Source of the DNA: Janthinobacterium sp. FW305-129
GTDB lineage: Bacteria; Pseudomonadota; Gammaproteobacteria; Burkholderiales; Burkholderiaceae_D
DNA length: 64,000 nt
Assembly: GCF_020858115.1 (NCBI RefSeq)
Contig: NZ_JACYMM010000001.1
Coordinates: 558,001 to 622,000 of the forward strand
Direction of reading: 5' to 3'
The translations under genes were made by a program, and so were the position numbers. Each line of letters opens with the position of its first letter. Position 1 is the first letter of the stretch. Positions 9,989 to 20,092 of this stretch are shown here, piece after piece. The notes under the pieces are model-generated. The model worked only from the letters and a program-made list of their open reading frames with translations, was not told where the DNA came from and ran no database searches.

Positions 9989-11914
9989 TTACGGCGCTTC
10001 CGGCGCTGCGGCGGCTGGGGCGGTGACCGGTTTGACGATCTTCACCTTAGCTTTGGCTTTCAGGTATTCGACGTAGTCGAACATTTCCTGTTGTGCCAGG
10101 ATGCCGCTGATCTGGTCTTTCTCTTGCTGGCGGCGCGCTGCGTCCACTTGCGCCGGCTGCTGCACCTTGGCGATGCGGTAGATGCCGTAGCCCAGGGCTG
10201 GCAAGTCCACGCCCACATAGGCTGGCAGCTTGCTCGTGTCCGCCTTCATGACTTGCGCGATGGCGGCGCGGTTGATGCCGTCCAGCTTGCTGCGCGACAC
10301 CCATTGGGCGGCGCCGAAACCGGTGACGTCGCCCGAAGCCTTCAAGGCGGCCAGCTTGGTCTCTCCCGCTTTCTTCGCCAGCTTTTCCGCTTCTTCCAGG
10401 GTCACGCGCTGACGGATCATCGCTTCGACTTCGGCCAGAGGACGCTTCGAGGCGGGCTTGAATTCCACCACGCGGCCGGCGATCAGCACGTTCGGCGCGA
10501 CGGTGACGGCTTCCGTGTTGCGCTTGTCTTTCAGCGAATCGTTCGAGAAGATGGCGGCCAGGAACTTGGCGTTGTTGAACGGCGCCTTGCCCAGTGCCGG
10601 CGACGGCGTGCGCGACAGGTTGGCGGCGGTTTCCACTTTCAGCTTCAGCTTGTCGGCCACCGGTTTCAGGCTGTCCGATTGCTCGTACACGGTATTGGTG
10701 AAGGTTTCCGCCATTTCCGAATATTTCTTGGCAGCAAATTGCTTGCGCAGGTCGGCCGTGATTTCGCCGCGCACTTCGTCCAGCGCACGCACGTGCTGTG
10801 GCTTGAGCGAGGTGACGGTCAGGATGTGGTAACCGAAATCGGAAGCGACGACGTCGCTGATTTCGCCTTGCTTGAGCTTGCTGACGGCGCTCAGCAGCGG
10901 TGCCGGCAAGCCATCCTTGCCGATCACGCCCAGGTCGCCGCCCTGCTCGGCGGATGCCGGGTCTTCCGACTTGGCCTTGGCTACGGCGGCAAAGCTGGCA
11001 GGCGTTTTACGCACGTCAGCCAGGATGGCTTCCGCCTTGGCCTTCGCGGCTGCCTTGTCGGCGGCCGAGGCGTCTTTCTTGACGGCTACCAGGATGTGGC
11101 TGGCCTGGCGCGCTTCTGGCGTCGTGTAGGCTTTCTGGTTCTTCGCGTAGTAGGCGGTCACGTCGGCGTCGCTGACGTCGACTTGCTCGCCGGCAGCGCT
11201 GTCGTCCAGCACGACGTATTCGATCTTCGCTTGTTCCGGGATTTCGAAGAACTTGCTGTTCTTGTCATAGAAAGCCTTGATCATGGCGTCCGTCACTTTG
11301 ACTTCCGGCACGTACTGGGCGATCGGCAGCAGCAATTCCTGCACTTCACGCTCTTCCGAGGTAATGTCGGACAGGCGCTTGGAGACGGTGTTCGGCGCGA
11401 AGGCCGTGCCTTGCACGGCGCCGGCCAGTTGCTGCAGGGCCAGGTCGCTGCGGCGGCGCGCATCGTACATCTGCGGCGTCATGCCTTGGGCGGCCAGCAT
11501 GGCCTTGTAGCGTTCCAGGTCGAATTTACCGTCCGGCAAGGTCAAGCCTGGAATTTCCAGTACTTCCTTTTGCAGCACGGCATCGCTGATGACCAAGTGG
11601 CTACGGCCCACTTCGGCGGCCACGGCGCGCTCGGCGATCAGGTTGTCGAGGATGCTCTGGCGCGCTTCCGGCGTATCGAACATTTTCTGGTCGAACTGCT
11701 CGCCCATCATCTGGCGGTAGCGGTCGATCTGCTGGCGTTGCGCTTCTTCATATTGCTGCTGCGTAACGACCTGGTCGCCGACCTTGGCGATGGTGTTCGC
11801 GCCGTCGCCGAAGCTTTGGTAGCCGCTGATACCGACCAGTGCAAAAGACGGGACGATGACCAGCATCAAGAGAAACTGCATCAAGCGTCGATGGGTACGA
11901 ATAAATTCAAACAT
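9989..11914 (-). CDS. ppiD: periplasmic peptidyl-prolyl isomerase / chaperone PpiD (SurA N-terminal domain)
   Basis: This 641-residue protein is anchored in the inner membrane by one N-terminal helix (FIRTHRRLMQFLLMLVIVPSFALVGISGYQSF) and acts on newly translocated outer-membrane proteins. A SurA_N-like domain covers about residues 35-230. The parvulin domain (about 265-365) has ARQASHILVA, SEDPASAEQGGDLG and SDFGYHILTVTS. A degenerate second foldase-like part follows. The ATG at 11914 is preferred over an upstream in-frame codon because that extension would run through a terminator hairpin. Placement at the end of the tig-clp-lon-hupB block is conserved in Proteobacteria. Confidence 0.93.
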   Translation of the reverse strand: MFEFIRTHRRLMQFLLMLVIVPSFALVGISGYQSFGDGANTIAKVGDQVVTQQQYEEAQRQQIDRYRQMMGEQFDQKMFDTPEARQSILDNLIAERAVAAEVGRSHLVISDAVLQKEVLEIPGLTLPDGKFDLERYKAMLAAQGMTPQMYDARRRSDLALQQLAGAVQGTAFAPNTVSKRLSDITSEEREVQELLLPIAQYVPEVKVTDAMIKAFYDKNSKFFEIPEQAKIEYVVLDDSAAGEQVDVSDADVTAYYAKNQKAYTTPEARQASHILVAVKKDASAADKAAAKAKAEAILADVRKTPASFAAVAKAKSEDPASAEQGGDLGVIGKDGLPAPLLSAVSKLKQGEISDVVASDFGYHILTVTSLKPQHVRALDEVRGEITADLRKQFAAKKYSEMAETFTNTVYEQSDSLKPVADKLKLKVETAANLSRTPSPALGKAPFNNAKFLAAIFSNDSLKDKRNTEAVTVAPNVLIAGRVVEFKPASKRPLAEVEAMIRQRVTLEEAEKLAKKAGETKLAALKASGDVTGFGAAQWVSRSKLDGINRAAIAQVMKADTSKLPAYVGVDLPALGYGIYRIAKVQQPAQVDAARRQQEKDQISGILAQQEMFDYVEYLKAKAKVKIVKPVTAPAAAAPEAP

Positions 11915-11944
11915 GGTCAGCCAATTCGGGATGAGTGGATCACT

Positions 11945-11973
11945 ATAAAAAAAGGCGAACATGCGTTCGCCTT
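11945..11973 (-). terminator. intrinsic terminator just upstream of ppiD
   Basis: In the minus direction the stem AAGGCGAAC/GTTCGCCTT with a GCAT loop is followed by seven T. No annotated gene ends here, so it implies a short transcript between the tRNA-Asp terminator and ppiD. Confidence 0.85.
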
Positions 11974-12074
11974 GATTTCTTCGGCGGAATGGACGGGACA
12001 GATGTCCACTTCCCCTTTAGATTCAACAACTTGGCGCTGGAACTAAAGCAGGATTCTGACGCCCAAGCCATTAT
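11945..12074 (-). ncRNA. candidate small RNA, about 130 nt, upstream of ppiD
   Basis: A good sigma-70 promoter (12081-12109) and a strong terminator (11945-11973) bracket about 130 nt with no recognisable gene. Internal pairing includes TGGAC...GTCCA. A 42-codon ORF could be read from an ATG just after the predicted start site, but it runs through the terminator hairpin and would be almost leaderless, so an RNA gene is more likely. I cannot assign an Rfam family. It could also be an attenuated leader of ppiD. Confidence 0.4.
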
Positions 12075-12080
12075 CTCCTG

Positions 12081-12109
12081 ATTCTACAATGCCCATAGCG
12101 CTATAGCAA
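12081..12109 (-). promoter_or_regulatory. sigma-70 promoter for the candidate small RNA
   Basis: On the minus strand TTGCTA (-35, 12104-12109) and TAGAAT (-10, 12081-12086) are separated by 17 bp. The -10 matches five of six consensus bases. The 12110-12276 stretch above it is very GC-rich with several short palindromes and no gene. Confidence 0.55.
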
Positions 12110-12276
12110 GGGTAAATCAGGGCGCGCGCCCTGCCCTGGCGCCGCGGGGACGGCAAGGCGCCGGATCCGGGCATTTAACCCGGCGCAGCTTAAAGGGGAT
12201 TTAAGCACAGGTGTTTTTATTCAAAACGGCGGGAAGGGATTTTAGAAAGCAGGCGCGCCGAGATAATCGGGCGCTG

Positions 12277-12315
12277 AAAAAGAAAAACCCGCGCTACTTA
12301 TTCAGCAGCGCGGGC
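12277..12315 (-). terminator. terminator of the tRNA-Asp transcript
   Basis: On the minus strand CCCGCGCT pairs with AGCGCGGG and is followed by TTTTTCTTTTT, 11 nt after the second tRNA-Asp. Confidence 0.88.
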
Positions 12316-12325
12316 TTCTATATTC

Positions 12326-12402
12326 TGGCGGAGCGGACGGGACTCGAACCCGCGACCCCCGACGTGACAGGCCGGTATTCTAACCAACTGAACTACCACT
12401 CC
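12326..12402 (-). tRNA. tRNA-Asp (GTC), promoter-distal copy
   Basis: A 77-nt cloverleaf with encoded CCA. Acceptor GGAGTGG/CCGCTCC, anticodon loop CTGTCAC with anticodon GTC, T-arm GCGGGTTCGAGTCCCGT. It differs from its tandem partner only at positions 26 (A) and 44 (G). It lies downstream of hupB, so it could be read from the hupB promoter or its own. Confidence 0.97.
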
Positions 12403-12419
12403 TTAAGAGCGTATTTTTT

Positions 12420-12496
<77 letters not shown>

Positions 12497-12621
12497 GAAA
12501 AATACACAGTACTGCTTGCATTTGTATCCAGGGCTGTTATTCGAAGAACTTCAACCCTGAAATCGCGGCACCCGAAGGCGCCGCCAAATGTTTCCGGTGA
12601 TTGTCACCTCACCGAAGTCCG

Positions 12622-12894
12622 TTAGTTTACAGCATCCTTCAAAGCTTTACCAGCTTTAAATTTTGGAACTTTTGCTGCTTCGATCGTGATCGCTTCTTTG
12701 GTACGCGGATTGCGGCCGGTACGCTCAGCGCGTTCGCTGACCGAGAAAGTGCCAAAACCAACCAGCGTCACGCTGTCGTTGTTTTTCAAAGTTTCCGTCA
12801 CGCCGCCGATAACAGCGTCGAGTGCGCGCGCAGCGGCGGCTTTGGAAATGTCAGCTTTTTCAGCAATGTGGTCGATCAATTCAGTCTTGTTCAC
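12622..12894 (-). CDS. hupB: HU-family nucleoid DNA-binding protein
   Basis: This 90-residue dimeric DNA-bending protein starts [20 protein letters not shown]. It carries the conserved [21 protein letters not shown]-binding arm and ends [16 protein letters not shown]. The GTG at 12894 is chosen. GGGGA lies 5-6 nt upstream of it but would touch an ATG at 12900, and the GTG gives the exact HupB family length. It follows lon as in many Proteobacteria but has its own strong promoter and sits behind the lon terminator. Confidence 0.95.
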   Translation of the reverse strand: MNKTELIDHIAEKADISKAAAARALDAVIGGVTETLKNNDSVTLVGFGTFSVSERAERTGRNPRTKEAITIEAAKVPKFKAGKALKDAVN

Positions 12895-12987
12895 TAGCAT
12901 CCCCAATTACAAAGGTATAAAACGTTTACCGTATCGTTGCGGCACTTTTGGCACCACAGCTGTCCGGCGAAAAAAATGTGCAGGCGT

Positions 12988-13017
12988 ATTAAACAAGCCA
13001 CACTGTATATGTGTCAA
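12988..13017 (-). promoter_or_regulatory. hupB promoter
   Basis: On the minus strand TTGACA (13012-13017) and TTTAAT (12988-12993) are separated by 18 bp. The perfect -35 and five-of-six -10 suit a highly expressed nucleoid protein; the leader would be about 90 nt. Confidence 0.75.
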
Positions 13018-13050
13018 GCGCTTTGGGGGCGCAATTCACGTTTCAATATA

Positions 13051-13077
13051 AAACAAGCGCTCTAAAAGCGCTTGTTT
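13051..13077 (-). terminator. lon terminator
   Basis: AAACAAGCGCT pairs with AGCGCTTGTTT across a short loop, directly after the lon stop. The T-tract on the minus strand is short. Confidence 0.75.
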
Positions 13078-13098
13078 GGGGAAAACAGGGGTAAAACG

Positions 13099-15510
<2,412 letters not shown>

Positions 15511-15660
15511 GGCGTACCTTATAGAAAGCGTGTTTACGATGTTGGCGCTCGCTGCCAAAACACAAGACCGGCGAGAATAAATAATTCTGTGAAACAAACA
15601 TTTTTCTGTCTATTTCGCAAAACACACCCGCATGACGGTAATAAATGCAGTTTTCACAGT

Positions 15661-15699
15661 AAAAAAGCCACGCGCAGCTAAGCGCCGCGAGTGGCTTTC
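15661..15699 (-). terminator. clpX terminator
   Basis: On the minus strand AAAGCCACTCGCGGCGC pairs with GCGCGTGGCTTTT, followed by a T-run. It separates clpX from lon. Confidence 0.85.
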
Positions 15700-15786
15700 C
15701 GATTGAAGCCTGCACTCATTGATTTAAATTGTACTGCCATGCTTTAAGGAATCAAAACCCTTTTTATGCATTTGTCTCAGCAGTAA

Positions 15787-17055
15787 TCAATTTTCTCCGG
15801 AGGCCTTGGCAGTCTCTTGATAAATCAATAAAGGTTTGGCGCCACTGGTGATGGTATTTTCGTCGATGACGACCTTCACCACATTTTGTTCGCTCGGCAG
15901 TTCGTACATGACGTCCAGCAAAGCATGTTCCAGGATGGAACGCAGGCCACGGGCACCGGTCTTGCGCGCCAGCGCCTTGCGGGCGATGGCATGCAGGGCG
16001 GCCGGACGAATCTCCAGTTCCGCGCCTTCCATCTCCAGCAGCTTCGAATACTGCTTGATCAGCGCATTCTTCGGCTCGACGAGGATCTGGATCAGCGCCT
16101 CTTCCGTCAATTCCGCCAGGGTGGCGATGACGGGCAGACGGCCCACCAGTTCCGGGATCAGGCCGAACTTGACCAGGTCTTCCGGTTCCGCTTGCAGCAT
16201 CAGTTCGCTGGCCGAGCTTTGCGACTTGCTGCGCACGGTGGCCGAGAAGCCGATGCCGCTCTTTTCGGAACGGTTGGCGATCACTTTCGACAGGCCGTCG
16301 AAGGCGCCGCCGCAGATGAACATGATGTTGGTCGTGTCGATCTGCACGAAATCCTGGTTCGGGTGCTTGCGGCCGCCTTGTGGCGGCACGGAAGCCATCG
16401 TGCCTTCGATGAGCTTGAGCAAGGCTTGCTGCACGCCCTCGCCCGACACGTCGCGCGTGATGGACGGATTGTCGGACTTGCGCGAAATCTTGTCGATTTC
16501 ATCGATGTAGACGATGCCGCGCTGGGCTTTCTCGACGTCATAGTTGCAGCTTTGCAGCAACTTCTGGATGATGTTTTCCACGTCTTCGCCCACGTAACCG
16601 GCTTCGGTCAGGGTGGTGGCGTCGGCGATCACGAACGGCACGTTGAGCATGCGCGCCAGGGTCTGTGCCAGCAGGGTCTTGCCCGAGCCGGTAGGACCGA
16701 CCAGCAAGATGTTGCTCTTGGCCAGTTCGATGTCGTCTTTCTTGCCCAGGTGCTTGAGGCGCTTGTAATGGTTGTACACCGCCACCGACAGGATGCGCTT
16801 GGCAGTCTGCTGGCCGATCACGTACTGATCGAGCAAGGCGGCAATTTCTTGCGGCGTCGGCAGGTCGGATTTGGTACCGGTCACCGTCTCGATGCTCGAC
16901 GTTTCATCACGGATGATGTCGTTGCACAGGTCGATGCACTCGTCGCAAATGAACACGGACGGGCCGGCGATGAGTTTCTTCACCTCGTGCTGGCTTTTGC
17001 CGCAGAACGAGCAATACAGTAATTTTTCGCCGCTAGAGGATTTTTTGTCTGACAT
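15787..17055 (-). CDS. clpX: ATP-dependent Clp protease ATP-binding subunit ClpX
   Basis: This 422-residue AAA+ unfoldase feeds substrates to ClpP. The N-terminal zinc-binding domain has CSFCGK and CDECIDLC (four Cys). Walker A is [15 protein letters not shown] and Walker B is [16 protein letters not shown]. The pore loop GYVGED and sensor-II region [14 protein letters not shown] are present. The ATG at 17055 gives the standard [20 protein letters not shown] start. It follows clpP after a hairpin that may act as a partial terminator, so clpX may be read both from clpP and separately. Confidence 0.97.
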   Translation of the reverse strand: MSDKKSSSGEKLLYCSFCGKSQHEVKKLIAGPSVFICDECIDLCNDIIRDETSSIETVTGTKSDLPTPQEIAALLDQYVIGQQTAKRILSVAVYNHYKRLKHLGKKDDIELAKSNILLVGPTGSGKTLLAQTLARMLNVPFVIADATTLTEAGYVGEDVENIIQKLLQSCNYDVEKAQRGIVYIDEIDKISRKSDNPSITRDVSGEGVQQALLKLIEGTMASVPPQGGRKHPNQDFVQIDTTNIMFICGGAFDGLSKVIANRSEKSGIGFSATVRSKSQSSASELMLQAEPEDLVKFGLIPELVGRLPVIATLAELTEEALIQILVEPKNALIKQYSKLLEMEGAELEIRPAALHAIARKALARKTGARGLRSILEHALLDVMYELPSEQNVVKVVIDENTITSGAKPLLIYQETAKASGEN

Positions 17056-17179
17056 AAGGCATTTTGGTTGGAACTGCATTAACAATATTGCAAAATCGCA
17101 AGCCGGAGTGCGGTAGTTGCCGGAAAGGCAGCTACCCATGGTGCAAGTCAACAACGTGCACAAGCTCCATGCTACCCGA

Positions 17180-17222
17180 AATAAAAGCGAAACGCCCGAA
17201 CGTTTGATCGCCCGGGCGTTTA
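17180..17222 (-). terminator. hairpin between clpP and clpX
   Basis: The stem AAACGCCCG/CGGGCGTTT on the minus strand is followed by CGCTTTTATTT. The imperfect T-tract suggests attenuation rather than complete termination. Confidence 0.7.
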
Positions 17223-17254
17223 CTTACGTACTTAGCAATACCGGTAGGGGCTCA

Positions 17255-17872
17255 TCAAGCGCGGCTGGTCAACACTTTGTCGATCAAACCATACTCAACG
17301 GCCTCGTCGGCGGACATGAAACGGTCGCGGTCGGTGTCCTTGGCGATCTGTTCGATCGTCTGGCCCGTGCGCTCGGCCATGATGCCGTTCAAGCGGGTGC
17401 GCAGGTAAAGGATTTCCTTCGCCTGGATCTCGATATCGGACGCCATGCCTTGCGAACCACCGGACGGCTGGTGAATCATGATGCGCGAGTTCGGCAGCGA
17501 GAAACGCTTGCCCTTGGCGCCAGCGGCCAGCAGGAAAGCGCCCATCGAGGCAGCCATGCCCGTGCACAGGGTCGAGACGTCCGGCTTGATGAACTGCATG
17601 GTGTCGTAGATGGCCATGCCGGCCGAGACCGAACCACCTGGCGAGTTGATGTAGAGCGAGATTTCCTTTTCCGGATTTTCGCTTTCCAGGAACAGCAGCT
17701 GGGCGACAACCAGGTTGGCCATCTGGTCATTGACCGGGCCGACCATGAAAATCAAGCGTTCCTTCAGCAGGCGCGAGTAAATATCATACGAGCGCTCGCC
17801 GCGACCGCTTTGTTCCACCACCATCGGCACCAGGCCGAGCATCTCTGTGTCCAGCGCCGGATTACGGTTCAT
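17255..17872 (-). CDS. clpP: ATP-dependent Clp protease proteolytic subunit
   Basis: This 205-residue serine peptidase forms the tetradecameric chamber partnered by ClpX and ClpA. The catalytic triad is visible: Ser in [11 protein letters not shown], His in MIHQPSGG, Asp in KDTDRDRFM. The oxyanion segment is [12 protein letters not shown] 17872 is preferred because AAGGA lies 10 nt upstream. ATG 17881, three codons earlier, has the SD almost touching it. It follows tig by 85 bp and precedes clpX, the conserved order. Confidence 0.96.
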   Translation of the reverse strand: MNRNPALDTEMLGLVPMVVEQSGRGERSYDIYSRLLKERLIFMVGPVNDQMANLVVAQLLFLESENPEKEISLYINSPGGSVSAGMAIYDTMQFIKPDVSTLCTGMAASMGAFLLAAGAKGKRFSLPNSRIMIHQPSGGSQGMASDIEIQAKEILYLRTRLNGIMAERTGQTIEQIAKDTDRDRFMSADEAVEYGLIDKVLTSRA

Positions 17873-17957
17873 ACCTGTCATTTCATTTCCTTGTGAAGCA
17901 GTTAGAGGGCGCCGCCCCGGCCTTGCGGCCGGGAGCGGCATCCGGATACCAACTGGT

Positions 17958-19298
17958 TTACGCTTGTGCGTTGCTTCCCATCAGTTCGTCGAAAGCAACT
18001 GCTTTCGTCGTGACTTTCGACAGGCCCAACACGTAAGTGACGACGTTTTCTTCCAATACAAGGGCTTCGATCTCACCCAGACGACGACGGTCGCTGTAGT
18101 AGTACTTCAGCACTTCGCGTGGATCTTCGTAGCTTTGGGCGAAATCTTCGATTTGCGCCTTGACTTGCTCAGGCGTAGCCTGCAGCTTGTTGTCGCCCAC
18201 CAGCTGCGACAGGATCAGGCCCAGGCGTACGCGACGCTCGGCTTTTTCCGCGAACAGTTCTGCCGGGAAAGGCACGTCCTTGACGTTCATGCCGCGCTGC
18301 GCCATGTCCTGGCGGGTCATTTCGGCCAGACGCTCGGAATCCTGAGCGATCAGCGTTTTTGGCACTTCCAGCTCAGCAACTTTGATCAGCGCGTCCATGA
18401 CGGCTTCCTTGTTGCGTGCTTTCACGCGGCCAGCGACTTCGCGCTGCAGGTTGACTTTGATGTCTTCGCGCATTTTGGCCAGGTCGCCATCGGCAACGCC
18501 CAAGGACTTTGCGAATTCGGCATCGACTTCCGGCAGGTGCGCCCATTCCAGCTTTTGCAGGGTGATGGTGAACGAAGCGGTTTTGCCGGCAACGTCTTTA
18601 CCGTGGTAGTCCTCTGGGAACGACAATGGGAAAGTCTTGGACTCGCCCACTTTCAGGCCCAGGGTCGCTGCTTCGAATTCCGGCAGCATGCGGCCTTCGC
18701 CCAGCACGAAAGCGTAGCCTTCAGCTTTGCCGCCTGGGAATTCAACGCCGTCGATCGAGCCGACGAAGTCGACGGTCACGCGGTCGCCGTTGGCAGCGAT
18801 CGGCTCGCCGCCGTCGCCGTGTTCGCCAGCTTCGCCCTTGGTGTGGAAGTGCACGCGCTGCTTGCGCAGGATATCGATGGTCTTGTCGATTTCGGCTTCC
18901 GACACGTCGGCTTGCACGGTTTCGATTTCAACGGCCGTCAGGTCGCCGATGGCGACTTCCGGATACACTTCGAACGTTGCATCGAAAGCCAGCTGGCCTT
19001 CGGCTGCTTCTTCTTTCGGCACGATGTTCGGGAAACCGGCCACGCGCAGATTGTTTTCGTTGGCAGCGTCGTTGAACGCGCGGCCGACTTTGTCATTCAG
19101 CACTTCCGATTCAATTTGGTAGCCGTATTGTGCTGCGACCATTTTCAACGGCACTTTGCCCGGACGGAAGCCCGGTGCCTTAGCCGTACGGGCTTGCACT
19201 TTCAGGCGCTTCTCAACTTCCGTGCGGACGTCCGTCAGCGGGAAGGAGATCGTGATACGACGTTCGAGTTTGCCCAAGGTTTCGACTGCAGTTGCCAT
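17958..19298 (-). CDS. tig: trigger factor, ribosome-associated chaperone and PPIase
   Basis: This 446-residue protein binds nascent chains at the ribosome exit. The N-terminal ribosome-binding domain carries the signature [19 protein letters not shown] near residues 40-58. The FKBP-type PPIase domain (about 150-245) has [21 protein letters not shown] and [17 protein letters not shown] helical C-terminal domain with the substrate cradle follows. It heads the clpPX block. The predicted promoter at 19579-19587 would give a leader of about 275 nt. Confidence 0.97.
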   Translation of the reverse strand: MATAVETLGKLERRITISFPLTDVRTEVEKRLKVQARTAKAPGFRPGKVPLKMVAAQYGYQIESEVLNDKVGRAFNDAANENNLRVAGFPNIVPKEEAAEGQLAFDATFEVYPEVAIGDLTAVEIETVQADVSEAEIDKTIDILRKQRVHFHTKGEAGEHGDGGEPIAANGDRVTVDFVGSIDGVEFPGGKAEGYAFVLGEGRMLPEFEAATLGLKVGESKTFPLSFPEDYHGKDVAGKTASFTITLQKLEWAHLPEVDAEFAKSLGVADGDLAKMREDIKVNLQREVAGRVKARNKEAVMDALIKVAELEVPKTLIAQDSERLAEMTRQDMAQRGMNVKDVPFPAELFAEKAERRVRLGLILSQLVGDNKLQATPEQVKAQIEDFAQSYEDPREVLKYYYSDRRRLGEIEALVLEENVVTYVLGLSKVTTKAVAFDELMGSNAQA

Positions 19299-19897
19299 GT
19301 AAAAAATCGTCCAAAAAATAAACACTGTTGGTGCGAGAAAAGAAGACCCGACCCCTTGCGCCATCGCTGACGGCAAGACATGGGTCCAGCTTCACTCGCT
19401 CGCATATTCATCTGTAAAAGCACTGCAAGCAGGACAATGGACCTGGTCTACCCGGCTGAGGGAAAACCCGCACCAGGCACCAAACAATCCGCCGCTTCCA
19501 GTACTGCGACAGGGCTCCGAGCGTCCAGCCCCGCTTCTCAGTAAATGCAGGGCCGGCCATCATTCGGTAAAGCGTGGCATTATAACAAAGGACTTCGGGA
19601 AAGTGGCTGGCTTTGCAGCCCGGCCACAGAGGATACCAGCGGCGGCGAACGAGTCGCTACAGCCTGGGTGGCCCTGTCTTTACTCTTGCCCCGGCATTCT
19701 TTATTTCGCCAGAGACAGGCTTTCCAGCCTGCTTCGTTCATTAGTATATGCGAACTGTCGCCCCGTCCGAAACAAAGAAATGCGCTCTTGGCGAAGATTT
19801 CGGCCAAAAAACCTTTGATTTACCTCAATTTGGCCATTTTTCAGGCAAACCTAAGCCGCTTCGCCCCTCTCCAAGTGCATTTAATGGAGAAAACATC
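19299..19897. other. intergenic region: tig leader on the minus strand, upstream region of the small peptide gene on the plus strand
   Basis: These 600 bp hold no convincing gene. The 19299-19575 part would be transcribed as the long tig leader; it has GC-rich stretches able to pair, but no known riboswitch or leader was recognised. The 19590-19897 part is less GC-rich than its surroundings and should hold the promoter of the 60-residue peptide gene, but no -35/-10 pair there is good enough to call. Confidence 0.6.
19579..19587 (-). promoter_or_regulatory. extended -10 promoter for tig
   Basis: TGTTATAAT on the minus strand has a perfect -10 hexamer preceded by the TG extension. No good -35 is present, as is usual for extended -10 promoters. 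Confidence 0.55.
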
Positions 19898-20080
19898 ATG
19901 AGCGATAGCGCACCCGGCGGTTCCAGCAACGCCAAAGCCAAGCTGCAAATGGTCCTCAGCCGCCTGCTCGACGGCGTAACGGATGACGACCTGCAAAAAA
20001 TCCAGACGGAAGTCGATGAAATGGAATTGCGCATGAAGGGCGATGGTCACCACGACCACGACCATCCCACCGTCGCCTGA
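19898..20080 (+). CDS. 60-residue acidic peptide, possible precursor for the adjacent HExxH protein
   Basis: No family was recognised. The ATG at 19898 has GGAG 9 nt upstream. Residues 10-46 look like one amphipathic, acidic helix (AKLQMVLSRLLDGVTDDD then EVDEMELRMKGDG), and the tail GDGHHDHDHPTVA is rich in His and Asp. A helical acidic leader followed by a short distinct C-terminus is the general design of ribosomally made peptide precursors. The next gene starts 12 nt after the TGA in the same frame. Precursor status is inference from position and shape. Alternatives are a small metal-binding protein or a subunit of the neighbour. Confidence 0.6.
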   Translation: MSDSAPGGSSNAKAKLQMVLSRLLDGVTDDDLQKIQTEVDEMELRMKGDGHHDHDHPTVA

Positions 20081-20092
20081 CCCGGCCGCGCC

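Noticed and set aside
10091-12046. 651-codon plus-strand frame opposite ppiD
   Set aside because: Shadow of ppiD; runs through the terminator hairpin at 11945-11973.
11950-12076. 42-codon ORF within the candidate small RNA
   Set aside because: It begins within a few bases of the predicted start site and crosses the terminator hairpin, so translation is unlikely.
15511-15660. Heat-shock (sigma-32) promoter upstream of lon
   Set aside because: Only partial matches to CTTGAAA and CCCCAT with wrong spacing; not strong enough to report.
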